Shown here piece after piece: positions 43,408 to 52,555 of a DNA stretch of 63,919 bases. Numbering within the stretch: position 1 is the stretch's first letter; the number at the start of each line of letters is the position of its first letter. The DNA comes from an uncultured Prevotella sp. (GTDB lineage Bacteria > Bacteroidota > Bacteroidia > Bacteroidales > Bacteroidaceae): NCBI GenBank assembly GCA_900540885.1, contig UQHJ01000006.1:1-63919 (forward strand), in the 5' to 3' direction. The notes below the pieces were generated by a model that ran no database searches, was not told where the DNA came from, and was given only the letters and a program-made list of their open reading frames with translations. The translations under genes were made by a program, and so were the position numbers.

Positions 43408-45633
43408 ATGAAACGTTTTTTACTTTTAGTGGCCAGTTTGTTTATGGGCGGCATGGGGTATACCACCTCACAACTCATGGCACAAACGGCACAACAACTT
43501 ACGCTTGAAGACATTGCGGGCGGGAAATATAACCCACAGTACGTTTATGGTGTCAATCCAATGAAAGACGGCGAGAGTTATACGCAACTCTCAAACGATA
43601 GCAAATGCATCGTACGTCGCTCGTTTAAAACGGGCAAGGAGTTGGAGGTAATATTTAATGCCGATGAGGCACGCGGTCCCATTAAGCTCAGCGCCATTGA
43701 TGGCTACATCATGTCGCCCGATGAGCGTCGCATATTGCTCCGCACGCAGACGAAGCCCATTTATCGCCGTTCGTACACAGCCGTATATTATATATATGAT
43801 GTGCAGAACAAGAAGTTTGAAGCACTATCAGAAGGTGGGCCTCAGCAGATGCCTGTATTCTCACCCGACGGCAATATGATAGCCTTTGTGCGTGACAACA
43901 ATCTGTTCCTTGTCAAATTGCTCTTTGGCAATGCTGAAAGCCAAGTAACCAAAGACGGTAAGTTTAACGAAGTTATCAATGGTCTGCCCGACTGGGTGAA
44001 CGAAGAAGAGTTTACGACCAACCGCTCGTTCGACTTCTCATCAGACAGTCAGATGTTAGCTTGGATTCGTTACGACGAGAGCAAGGTGCCTATTTATAGC
44101 ATTCAAGAGTTTAAAGGCGCTTACCCTACTCGCCAAGAATACGACGAATATCCAGGAGCTTATAATTACAAATACCCCGTAGCCGGTGCTAAGAATAGTG
44201 ACGTAAGTGTGCTTACCTTTGACATTAAGAACCGCGTTACGCGCACACTCAAGTTGCCCCTCGATAGCGATGGCTACGTGCCACGCATTCACTTCACGTC
44301 CGACCCAACGAAGTTGGCCGTTGTTACGCTCAATCGCCACCAAGACCGCATGGACATCTACATGGCCAACCCTCGCAGCACGGAGTGCAAACTTGCTGTG
44401 CGAGAGGAGGTAAACAAATACGTGCCTGAGTCAGCTTATGGTAGCCTCAAATTTTATGGCGACCACTTTGCCTTCATCAGCGACCGCTCTGGCTACAAAC
44501 ACCTTTATTGGTACAACTTAAATGGTAAGTTGGAGCGTCAAGTGACAAAAGGTAACTATGACGTGTCCGACTTTTACGGCTACGACGTAAAGACGGGACG
44601 CTTCTTCTACGCCTCACATGAGGAGAGTCCACTTCGCACAGCTGTTTACTACACCGACAAGAGCGGCAAAGAGCACAAACTCTCAACAGAAGTGGGAACA
44701 AACGCTGCCACGTTTAGCACTTCGATGAAATACTTTATGAACATTTATTCATCGGCCACGCAACCTCCTGTGACGACACTGCGCGATGCCGCATCGGGCA
44801 AGGCGCTTTCGACTATGGTCGACAACAAGGAGTTAAAGGAGAACCTCACTCCCCTACTCGGCCAAAAGGAGTTCTTTACATTTAAGACCTCTGAGGGCGT
44901 TGAACTAAACGGCTGGATGATTAAGCCGCGCGACTTTGACGCGTCAAAGAAGTACCCGGTCATTATGTATCAATACTCAGGTCCAGGTTCGCAAGAGGTG
45001 CGCGACGCTTGGAGCATGGGCTTCTATCCTGGCGGACAGTTTGAAAGCTACATGGCGCAGCAGGGCTTTATCTTTGCTTGCGTCGATGGCCGCGGCACAG
45101 GGGCTCGCGGTGCAGAATTTGAGAAGTGTACTTACCTCAACTTAGGCGATAAGGAGTCGAAAGACCAAGTTGAGACGGCACTTTATTTGGGTTCTCTGCC
45201 TTACGTTGATAAAAATCGCATTGCTATTTGGGGCTGGAGCTTTGGTGGCTTTAATACGCTGATGTCGATGAGCGAGGGTCGCCCCGTGTTCCGTGCTGGC
45301 GTAGCCGTTGCGGCTCCAAGTAATTGGAAGTATTACGACACGGTATATACCGAACGCTATATGCGTACACCGAAAGAGAACGCTGACGGTTATAACATCA
45401 ACCCCATTCAACGTGCGCAGAACCTTCACGGTGACTTGCTCCTTATTCACGGAACAGCCGACGATAACGTTCACTTCCGCAACTTTACCGAGGTAAGTGA
45501 GGCTTATGTACAACAGGGCAAAATGTTCCGCCAACAGGTGTACACCAATCGCAATCATAGCATCTTTGGCGGCAACACGCGCTTACACTTGTTCAAGACG
45601 ATTAGCGACTTCTTCATTGAGAAGTTGAAGTAA
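43408..45633 (+). CDS. Dipeptidyl peptidase IV (S9B)
   Basis: 741 residues. Signal peptide MKRFLLLVASLFMGGMGYTT ending near QLMAQT. An eight-bladed propeller (DPP_IV domain; PDWVNEEEFTTNRSFDFSSD carries the EE pair that binds the substrate amino terminus) precedes the alpha/beta-hydrolase domain with the nucleophile in IAIWGWSFGGFNTLM, Asp in LLIHGTADDNVHF and His in NRNHSIFGG. It removes X-Pro dipeptides from peptides in the periplasm or at the surface; together with the secreted subtilase it fits asaccharolytic peptide use and host-protein degradation. Confidence 0.95.
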   Translation: MKRFLLLVASLFMGGMGYTTSQLMAQTAQQLTLEDIAGGKYNPQYVYGVNPMKDGESYTQLSNDSKCIVRRSFKTGKELEVIFNADEARGPIKLSAIDGYIMSPDERRILLRTQTKPIYRRSYTAVYYIYDVQNKKFEALSEGGPQQMPVFSPDGNMIAFVRDNNLFLVKLLFGNAESQVTKDGKFNEVINGLPDWVNEEEFTTNRSFDFSSDSQMLAWIRYDESKVPIYSIQEFKGAYPTRQEYDEYPGAYNYKYPVAGAKNSDVSVLTFDIKNRVTRTLKLPLDSDGYVPRIHFTSDPTKLAVVTLNRHQDRMDIYMANPRSTECKLAVREEVNKYVPESAYGSLKFYGDHFAFISDRSGYKHLYWYNLNGKLERQVTKGNYDVSDFYGYDVKTGRFFYASHEESPLRTAVYYTDKSGKEHKLSTEVGTNAATFSTSMKYFMNIYSSATQPPVTTLRDAASGKALSTMVDNKELKENLTPLLGQKEFFTFKTSEGVELNGWMIKPRDFDASKKYPVIMYQYSGPGSQEVRDAWSMGFYPGGQFESYMAQQGFIFACVDGRGTGARGAEFEKCTYLNLGDKESKDQVETALYLGSLPYVDKNRIAIWGWSFGGFNTLMSMSEGRPVFRAGVAVAAPSNWKYYDTVYTERYMRTPKENADGYNINPIQRAQNLHGDLLLIHGTADDNVHFRNFTEVSEAYVQQGKMFRQQVYTNRNHSIFGGNTRLHLFKTISDFFIEKLK

Positions 45634-45660
45634 TCTTATACTCAAATTGCAGTTTAAAAT

Positions 45661-45707
45661 AAAAACGCGAAGCACATAACTATAATGTTACGTGCTTCGC
45701 GTTTTTA
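45661..45707. terminator. Bidirectional terminator between DPP IV gene and the elongasome operon
   Basis: AAAAACGCGAAGCAC pairs with GTGCTTCGCGTTTTT; T-rich tails on both strands serve the convergent genes. A stray AAATTGCAGTTTA (family A end) precedes it at 45644. Confidence 0.85.
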
Positions 45708-45740
45708 TTTTATTAATCTTCTAAAATTACAACTGTCATC

Positions 45741-46205
45741 TTATATATTGAACTGCTTACCTTGTCGACCGTCGTCGAAGCCTTTGGCATAGCCTTCGCG
45801 ATAGCCTTTGACGTATTGCTGCTTTTCGTTAGGCGATGAGAAGGAGTTGGTATCATCGTAAGTAGCTCGTTCGGTATGGGCTGCGCCGTCGTCACAGCCT
45901 GCGGCATAGCCGTCGTCATAGCCTGCTTCGTAAGGATTGCGCTTGTCTTTACCCAAAAGGGTGTCGGGCAGTTGTGAAGTAATGACGGTGTCGGGCGTTG
46001 AAGGCAATACGTCTGGATCGACACTGGTGTCAGGTACAGCCACTTGAGATTGTGAGCTACCGGCCGAACCTGGAGCAGTGAGCTGGCGCTGTTCGCCCGA
46101 CGATTGTTTCATATAAATGATGCCTATGACAATCAAGATGCAAAAGAGGACGATTGATATAATCTTCCAACGATTTTGTGATTGCGGTAACTTATTGTAG
46201 TTCAT
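45741..46205 (-). CDS. Membrane-anchored protein with GYxxG repeats
   Basis: 154 residues. A short basic N-terminus, one membrane helix (IISIVLFCILIVIGIIYM, about residues 15-32), a Ser/Pro/Asp-rich linker, and a C-terminal domain with two clusters of the deca-GX3 type: YEAGYDDGYAAGCDDG and YVKGYREGYAKGFDDGRQG. The topology puts the linker and repeats outside the cytoplasmic membrane. It starts 52 bases after rodA, last in the purH-mre-mrdA-rodA series, so it is probably co-expressed with the elongasome. No known function; an accessory role in cell-wall elongation is an inference from position only. Confidence 0.7.
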   Translation of the reverse strand: MNYNKLPQSQNRWKIISIVLFCILIVIGIIYMKQSSGEQRQLTAPGSAGSSQSQVAVPDTSVDPDVLPSTPDTVITSQLPDTLLGKDKRNPYEAGYDDGYAAGCDDGAAHTERATYDDTNSFSSPNEKQQYVKGYREGYAKGFDDGRQGKQFNI

Positions 46206-46257
46206 AGATGTGTTTATATAGAGAGATGTAAGAGTGTGTTCTTTAGAATATAACCTT

Positions 46258-47727
46258 TTATCGTCTCATCAACGGACGTTTGCGACTGGCATCCATACGC
46301 AGAAAGATGAAGAGCATCAGCGTGAAGCCCCATAACGACGAGCCGCCATAGCTAAAGAATGGCAGCGGAATGCCAATTACGGGAGTTACGCCCATTACCA
46401 TACCGACGTTGATAAAAACGTGGAAGAGCAATATACTGGTGACGGAGTAACCATACACGCGGGCAAAGGTGCTAACCTGTCGCTCACTAAGGTATATTAA
46501 GCGCAATATCATACATAGGAAGAGTAACAACACGCCTGCCGAACCAAGGAAGCCTTGCTCCTCGCCCACAGTGCAGAAGATAAAGTCGGTATCTTGTTCA
46601 GGGACGTACTTTAACTTCGTCTGTGTGCCGTTCATAAAGCCTTTGCCTTCAAGTCCACCCGAACCGATAGCAATCTTGCTTTGGTTGACGTTATAACCTG
46701 CATCGCGATTGTCCTCATTCATGCCCAAAAGCACTTGTATACGCACACGCTGGTGAGGTTCGAGCACTTTGTTGAGCGCGAAGTCTGCGGTGTAGAGGAA
46801 AGCGGTGCTGCCTAAGGTGAATACGGCAATGAGTAGACAAGTGTTGACACGCTGACCTAATGACTGCCAAGCCAGATAACCTGCCATAAAGATGCACAAG
46901 GCTAAGAGGACCCATGATATATCGAAGGGGATAATAAGCTCTGACACGATGAGTGACAACGCTATCGCAACAATGCCTATAAGCAGAAATTGTCGTGCTG
47001 CCTTGTTGTGCTTATCATAAACGCGCAACATGCCCATGGTGAATATCCAAATGAGTGTGAGCACTACAAACTCACCTACTGAAGCATAGGTGCCTGGTAA
47101 CTCTACTGTGCCAAAACGTATGCCGACTACAAAATAGATAACGGCTGCTACGGCTATAAACAATATGCAACCTGGCATTCCCTCACGATAGAACATCAAG
47201 AAAAAGGCCATGTAGACAAGAGCCGAACCCGTTTCGCGTTGCAAGATAATCAACACAACAGGCAATAACACTAAGGCTGCGGCTTTAAAGAAGTTGTGCA
47301 TCTTGTCGAGGGTGAAGCCGTATTGGTCGATCAACTTTGCCACTGCCAATGCGGTGGCGCATTTGGCAAACTCGGCTGGCTGTACGTTGCAAAAGCCTAA
47401 ACTCACCCACGAGCGCGAGCCTTTAATGTCTTTAGCTACGAAGGGGGTGACGAGCAATACCAACATCATGGCCCAATAAAAGAAGCCTGCCAAGGTGTCG
47501 TAATAGCGGTCGGACGTCATCATTATAACGAAGGCTAAGCCAAAGGCACAGCTTATCCAAACGATTTGTTTGCCCGTGCGCACTCCCCATTCAAAGAAGT
47601 TGGTATCGCCCAACTCATGGGTGGCGCCGCATATACTGAACCACCCACACACCAAGAGGGTGATGTAGAGTACGAGCACCACCCAATCGATATTAAAAAG
47701 CGGATATTGTTTGTTTTCGTTTAACAT
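46258..47727 (-). CDS. rodA: Rod-shape peptidoglycan polymerase RodA
   Basis: 489 residues from the ATG at 47727 (MLNENKQYPLFNIDWVVLVL); the longer frame runs into tandem-repeat DNA. SEDS-family signatures: GSRSWVSLGFCNVQPAEFAK, LIILQRETGSALVY, and the C-terminal LKYVPEQDTDFIFCTVGEEQ and TPVIGIPLPFFSYGGSS. About ten or more membrane helices. A long central insertion (about residues 190-300) is typical of Bacteroidota RodA. It polymerises glycan strands for the elongasome with PBP2 (mrdA) encoded just upstream. Confidence 0.95.
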   Translation of the reverse strand: MLNENKQYPLFNIDWVVLVLYITLLVCGWFSICGATHELGDTNFFEWGVRTGKQIVWISCAFGLAFVIMMTSDRYYDTLAGFFYWAMMLVLLVTPFVAKDIKGSRSWVSLGFCNVQPAEFAKCATALAVAKLIDQYGFTLDKMHNFFKAAALVLLPVVLIILQRETGSALVYMAFFLMFYREGMPGCILFIAVAAVIYFVVGIRFGTVELPGTYASVGEFVVLTLIWIFTMGMLRVYDKHNKAARQFLLIGIVAIALSLIVSELIIPFDISWVLLALCIFMAGYLAWQSLGQRVNTCLLIAVFTLGSTAFLYTADFALNKVLEPHQRVRIQVLLGMNEDNRDAGYNVNQSKIAIGSGGLEGKGFMNGTQTKLKYVPEQDTDFIFCTVGEEQGFLGSAGVLLLFLCMILRLIYLSERQVSTFARVYGYSVTSILLFHVFINVGMVMGVTPVIGIPLPFFSYGGSSLWGFTLMLFIFLRMDASRKRPLMRR

Positions 47728-47958
47728 GTGGTAAATGTGCAAATATGCAAATGTGAGAATGTGCAAATGCTTGGTGAATGTGCTAATATGCTAATGTGCT
47801 AATGTGCAAATATGCAAATGTGAGAATGTGCAAATGCCTGGTGAATATGCAAATGTGCTAATGTGCTAATACGTTGATATGTGAATGTATTAGTAAGAGA
47901 AAATATGCAGCAAACAAAGGCGACCATTTGCACATTCTCACATTTGCACATTTCATTA
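47727..47958. repeat. Family G minisatellite, copy 3
   Basis: About 230 bases of tandem TGTGCAAATATGCAAATGTG, GAGAATGTGCAAATG and TGCTAATGTGCTAATG units between mrdA and rodA, closing with the complement CATTTGCACATTCTCACATT, so the whole can fold back. It separates two genes normally adjacent in this operon. Confidence 0.85.
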
Positions 47959-47962
47959 ATTC

Positions 47963-49810
47963 TTAGTCTCCATACTTAATGTGCATGTTTTGAAAATGTT
48001 GTGCTTTCTTTTCTGACGAAGCTGAAAGTTTGCCATTGAGGTATTGTTCCATGATAAGAGCACCAATGGGCACACCATAAACATTACCGAAACCACCATT
48101 CTCAACATATACTGATACGGCGATACGCGGTTGCTGCATCGGAGCAAAGCCCATAAAAACTGAGTGGTCGTGACCACGGTTTTGTGCCGTACCCGTCTTG
48201 CCACATACCTCATAGCCTGGCAAATTGGCTGCACGACAGGTACCGTCGAGTACGGCCTTACGCATACCTGCTACACAGTATTCATACCAACGTCGATCAA
48301 CCCCCGTGTAGTGCTTCTCGCGATAGATGGGGTCGATGCTACCATTCTGAATGTTGTGAACAACGTGAGGCGTGTAGAAGTAACCCCGATTGGCCACAGT
48401 GGCTGCTAAGTTGCAGATTTGAAGCGGAGTGGCCGTTACCTCACCTTGGCCAATGGCAATTGAAATGACGGTAAGTCCGTTCCACGAACCTTTATAGGCT
48501 TTGTCGTAGTACTTTGCATTGGGTATCATGCCACGCTTTTCACCAGGAAGGTCGATGCCTAACTTGTAGCCATACCCCATGCGCACCATATAGTCTTTCC
48601 ATACGGTCATGGCCTTCTGTACAGAGCCGTACTTACGCTTATTACTGAGCAAGCGGAAGAGGTTCCAACAGAAGTAAGAGTTGCACGAAGTTCCAATAGC
48701 GGGTACAAGGTTAATGGGCGACGCATGACCATGGCAGCCTACGTGTAGACCTTTATAATTGAAACCATGATGACAGGGGAAGGCTATGTGCGTATCAATC
48801 GACCCTTCTTGTAATCCTGTCAAGGCTTGGGTAATCTTAAATGTTGAACCGGGCGGATACGTACCCATTATGGCGCGATTGAGCAAGGGACGCTTGGGGT
48901 CCTTCTCAAGTATCATGTGATTCTTACCACGATCGCGTCCTACCATGGTGCGAGGGTCGTAGGTGGGAGCCGATGCCATGCAAAGCACTTCACCCGTTGA
49001 AGGCTCAATGGCTACAATGGCTCCTTTCTTGCCTTCCAACAATCGCTCGGCAAGGGTTTGAAGGTCTTTGTCAATACCAAGGGTTACGTTCTTGCCTGGC
49101 TGGGCTACTTTATCGTACTTACCATTTTGATAATGTCCTTGTGTGCGGCCATGTACGTCGCGCAGCATGATGCGCATGCCCTTTTCGCCACGCAACTGAT
49201 TTTCGTAAGCGCGCTCAACACCCAACTTGCCGATATAATCGCCAGAAGCATAATACTTTGTTGAGTCATCGGTGAGTTCGCGCTCGCTAATCTCACCCAC
49301 ATCGCCTAAGAGGTGGGCACCGATACCACTGGTGTACTGACGCGTAGAACGCTTCTCGACGCTGAACCCTTTGAAACGGAATAGCTTCTCACGAAAGAGC
49401 GAAAACTCTTGGGCGGGAATCTGCGCCATAAAGAGTTGAGGGGTGTAGCGCGAATAGCCTGGATTCTTCTTGGAATCCTTTATATCGGCCATGCGCTTGA
49501 TATACTCATCGCGCGTGATACCTATGGTCTGGCAAAAGTCGAGCGTGTCTACCCCACGTTGGTCGTTCATTACCACCATGATGTTGTAAGACGGCTCATT
49601 GTAAACCAAAATACGACCCTTGCGATCGAGTATCAATCCGCGCGAGGGGTATTGTATGTCCTTACGAAAGGCATTTGAATCGGCATTCTTCTTATAGTCA
49701 TCACTCCATAGTTGCAGGGTGAAGAGCCGAAGCATATATACTAATACAATACCGATAGCAACGCCCCCAATGACAAACTTTCGTATTTCAAAATTATTGG
49801 AGGTTGACAT
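47963..49810 (-). CDS. mrdA: Penicillin-binding protein 2, elongasome transpeptidase
   Basis: 615 residues. One N-terminal membrane anchor (VIGGVAIGIVLVYMLRLFTL), the PBP dimerisation domain (SRGLILDRKGRILVYNEPSY, RQYTSGIGAHLLGDVGEI), and the transpeptidase domain with SxxK in YPPGSTFKITQ, SxN in GTSCNSYFCWN and KTG in VCGKTGTAQNRGHDHS. It cross-links peptidoglycan in the periplasm with RodA. Lies between mreD and rodA in the usual order. Confidence 0.96.
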   Translation of the reverse strand: MSTSNNFEIRKFVIGGVAIGIVLVYMLRLFTLQLWSDDYKKNADSNAFRKDIQYPSRGLILDRKGRILVYNEPSYNIMVVMNDQRGVDTLDFCQTIGITRDEYIKRMADIKDSKKNPGYSRYTPQLFMAQIPAQEFSLFREKLFRFKGFSVEKRSTRQYTSGIGAHLLGDVGEISERELTDDSTKYYASGDYIGKLGVERAYENQLRGEKGMRIMLRDVHGRTQGHYQNGKYDKVAQPGKNVTLGIDKDLQTLAERLLEGKKGAIVAIEPSTGEVLCMASAPTYDPRTMVGRDRGKNHMILEKDPKRPLLNRAIMGTYPPGSTFKITQALTGLQEGSIDTHIAFPCHHGFNYKGLHVGCHGHASPINLVPAIGTSCNSYFCWNLFRLLSNKRKYGSVQKAMTVWKDYMVRMGYGYKLGIDLPGEKRGMIPNAKYYDKAYKGSWNGLTVISIAIGQGEVTATPLQICNLAATVANRGYFYTPHVVHNIQNGSIDPIYREKHYTGVDRRWYEYCVAGMRKAVLDGTCRAANLPGYEVCGKTGTAQNRGHDHSVFMGFAPMQQPRIAVSVYVENGGFGNVYGVPIGALIMEQYLNGKLSASSEKKAQHFQNMHIKYGD

Positions 49811-49840
49811 TGTGTTGTTTATGAGATTCTATGGGGGGAA

Positions 49841-49939
49841 GAGTTGACAAGTTGACAAGTTGACGAGTCGACAAGTAAGTTACCCCATCTATAAAGACAA
49901 ACTTACTTGTTAACCCGTTTACCCGTTTACTCGTTAACT
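49841..49939. repeat. Family F hairpin, copy 2
   Basis: Tandem GAGTTGACAAGTTGACAAGT units, then TAAGTTACCCC, then complementary ACTTACTTGTTAACCCGTTT units. It fills most of the mreD-mrdA gap. Confidence 0.75.
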
Positions 49940-49949
49940 ATAAAAAAAC

Positions 49950-50453
49950 TCACTTACTGCGTATGGCCTCAATTGCTACAACAAACAATGTAGTGAGCAG
50001 TGTACTACCCGCTATGTTGATGAGCAAAATCTGCCAATCAAAGAAGGAGAAAGATTCGAGTAGGAAGAACACCACGCTGTATACTAAGACTGAAAAAAAG
50101 GTATACTTTATGAATGAGCTCCATTCCATCGTTTTACGTGACGGCTCGAAGGCATCGTTGTCTTCCTTCGGTGCAAATGCTTTTAAAAACCAAGGGAGCA
50201 CAAGGCCTAAAAAGCACATGGCACCAGCTGCCATGCCAGGAGTGTTAGTAAACAGGTCTACTCCCAACCCTAATAAAAAGCCTAACAAAACGTACACCCA
50301 CCTTGCCGTGTCGCTTGACAAAATGAGCAGAAAATATACGTAGGGCATCGGCGTAGCATAGCCAAAGATGTGTACGTGGTTAAACACCAAAGCTTGTAAT
50401 AGCAATAGCATCACAAACCAGCCTACTCGCGAAGTTACGGTTTGCAGTTTCAT
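49950..50453 (-). CDS. mreD: Rod-shape-determining protein MreD
   Basis: 167 residues, with five to six predicted membrane helices (for example VGWFVMLLLLQALVFNHVHI, VYVLLGFLLGLGVDLFTNTP). The GLGVDLF and GMAAGAMCFLGLVLPW motifs match MreD. It links MreC and the cytoplasmic MreB filament to the synthetic enzymes. Starts 24 bases after mreC. Confidence 0.9.
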   Translation of the reverse strand: MKLQTVTSRVGWFVMLLLLQALVFNHVHIFGYATPMPYVYFLLILSSDTARWVYVLLGFLLGLGVDLFTNTPGMAAGAMCFLGLVLPWFLKAFAPKEDNDAFEPSRKTMEWSSFIKYTFFSVLVYSVVFFLLESFSFFDWQILLINIAGSTLLTTLFVVAIEAIRSK

Positions 50454-50477
50454 TTATTTGATCACTGAGTTTATACG

Positions 50478-51365
50478 TTACTGAAAGTTGGAGTCGGCAT
50501 TGTCCATTTGTTGAGCATGCACCTGTAGGGTATCAATCTCAGCCTTGTAAGGCGTGGTTACTACTGACACATCGCGTAAGTTGGCAAAGTTGGTACCCAA
50601 ATTAACATCTAAGCGATAGGACTGTCCGTCAGCCGAATTACGAATGCGCTTGACACGGCCAACAAATATGCCTGGAGGGAACACGGCCGAATAACCACTC
50701 GTCTCTACAGCTTGGCCTACCTTTACCTTTGCATAACGTGGCACGTCATCAAGATAGGCCATAAGTAGGCTCGCACCGTCCCACTGCAAATAGCCAAAAT
50801 AGCTTTGGCCGCGCACACGACAACTGATGCTTGACTTGCGATTGGTAACAGGAATTACCAATGAGTGGTGTGGCCCTGTAAGGTAAACGATGCCTACTAC
50901 GCCACCTCCACCTACTACACCCATTTCTGGACGTATGCCGTCGGCCGTACCACGATCAATAACCAAATAATTATTGGTGCGTTCCATGCTATTTGACACA
51001 ACGGTAGCAGGCACCATATTATAGCCTACTAACTTTTCACGCATCAACTTCTCGGTGATCGTAGTGTCTTTGGTGGCCGTTATTAAGGCTTGACGCAATT
51101 GTTCGGTTTCGCGCTGAAGTGCTATATTTTGGTCGGTCAGTTGACGATTGACTTCCTGTAGATGAAAGAAGTTTGTTACTCCTTCACAGGCGCCATTGAT
51201 ACCTGCGACTACTGAATTAGCAGCGGTAAAGTACACACTACCCTGATAGCTATTGAAACGAAATAGAAGGGCCAAGCTAAAGGCCTCGAGCACTACAAAA
51301 AGAAAGTAGTAGCTATATTTGCCAACAAAATCGAATAGATTGTTACGTGAACTATTTTCACTCAT
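50478..51365 (-). CDS. mreC: Rod-shape-determining protein MreC
   Basis: 295 residues from the ATG at 51365 (MSENSSRNNLFDFVGKYSYY). One membrane anchor near the N-terminus, a coiled coil (QEVNRQLTDQNIALQRETEQ) and the periplasmic double beta-barrel with VIDRGTADGIRPEMGVVGGG, GVVGIVYLTGPHHSLVIP and SSISCRVRGQSYFGYLQWDG. It forms periplasmic filaments that activate PBP2-RodA. A gap of 105 bases with GAGGTG-type pairing separates it from mreB. Confidence 0.94.
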   Translation of the reverse strand: MSENSSRNNLFDFVGKYSYYFLFVVLEAFSLALLFRFNSYQGSVYFTAANSVVAGINGACEGVTNFFHLQEVNRQLTDQNIALQRETEQLRQALITATKDTTITEKLMREKLVGYNMVPATVVSNSMERTNNYLVIDRGTADGIRPEMGVVGGGGVVGIVYLTGPHHSLVIPVTNRKSSISCRVRGQSYFGYLQWDGASLLMAYLDDVPRYAKVKVGQAVETSGYSAVFPPGIFVGRVKRIRNSADGQSYRLDVNLGTNFANLRDVSVVTTPYKAEIDTLQVHAQQMDNADSNFQ

Positions 51366-51470
51366 TATGTTGTACAAATAAATAGCTTCACCTGCTCGGT
51401 TCACACCTCTTCATTTATGAAGATGAACACCGAGAGGGTGAAGCCACTCGTATTTTACGAATAGAAAAGA

Positions 51471-52502
51471 TTATCTCATCAAGAAAGTGAAGTTCTCAAC
51501 ATTCTTCAACGCAATGCCTGTACCCTTGGCTACGCAGAGCAAAGGATCTTCAGCTACGTGGAAGGGTATGTTAATCTTATCACTCAGACGCTTATCGAGT
51601 CCGCGCAACAAAGCACCACCACCTGTCAAGTAGATACCATTCTTTACGATGTCGGCATACAATTCGGGCGGAGTGTTGGCCAAGGCATTGAGCACAGCCT
51701 GTTCAATCTTTGCAATTGAATTTTCAAGGCAGTGGGCAATTTCTTGATAGCAAACAGGCACCTCCATAGGCATATTGGTAATGCGGTTAGGGCCATGGAT
51801 CAAGTAGTCCTCGGGCGGATTGGGTAAGTCGGTCAGTGCGGCACCAACATTTATCTTAATACGTTCGGCCATACGCTCGCTCACACGGACGTTGTGCTGA
51901 CGGTTCATATACTCTTGAATGTCGTTGGTGAAGTCGTCACCTGCCATCTTGATTGAGTTGTTCGACACAATGCCGCCTAACGAGATAACAGCAATCTCGG
52001 TTGTGCCACCACCTATATCAACAATCATGTTACCCTCAGGCGCATTCACGTCTACACCTATACCTATAGCTGCAGCCATAGGTTCGTAAAGCAAGAAGAC
52101 GTCGCGTCCGCCAGCATGCTCGGCAGAGTCGCGCACAGCACGCAACTCTACTTCAGTTGACCCACTGGGAACGCCTATCACCATACGCAATGAAGGTGAG
52201 AAGAGTCGCTTACCTGAGTGAACTTTCTTTATCAAGCCGCGCATCATTTGCTCACACGCATTGAAGTCGGCAATGACACCATCACGCAAAGGGCGGATGA
52301 CGCGTATCTTATTATTCGTCTTTTCGTACATGCGCTTGGCCTCTTCACCCACAGCCATCATTTTTTCGCTATGGGTGTCGAGCGCTACGACTGAAGGCTC
52401 ATTCACCGCTATTTCGCCATCAGCGATAATAATGGTGTTGGCCGTACCGAGGTCGATAGCCAGCTCTTGTGTAAACGAAAAGAATCTTGAAAAAAATCCC
52501 AT
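51471..52502 (-). CDS. mreB: Actin-like cell-shape protein MreB
   Basis: 343 residues. Actin-fold phosphate loops AIDLGTANTIIIADG and NMIVDIGGGTTEIAVISLGG, FLLYEPMAAAIGIG, and the adenosine motif GIYLTGGGALLRGLD. The N-terminal MGFFSRFFSF is an amphipathic membrane-binding helix. It organises lateral wall synthesis. Second gene of the operon headed by purH. Confidence 0.97.
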   Translation of the reverse strand: MGFFSRFFSFTQELAIDLGTANTIIIADGEIAVNEPSVVALDTHSEKMMAVGEEAKRMYEKTNNKIRVIRPLRDGVIADFNACEQMMRGLIKKVHSGKRLFSPSLRMVIGVPSGSTEVELRAVRDSAEHAGGRDVFLLYEPMAAAIGIGVDVNAPEGNMIVDIGGGTTEIAVISLGGIVSNNSIKMAGDDFTNDIQEYMNRQHNVRVSERMAERIKINVGAALTDLPNPPEDYLIHGPNRITNMPMEVPVCYQEIAHCLENSIAKIEQAVLNALANTPPELYADIVKNGIYLTGGGALLRGLDKRLSDKINIPFHVAEDPLLCVAKGTGIALKNVENFTFLMR

Positions 52503-52555
52503 TTTATTTCTTGTGTAAGTTTGTTAGACAATAAAAGCCGTCAAACTTTCTTTTT

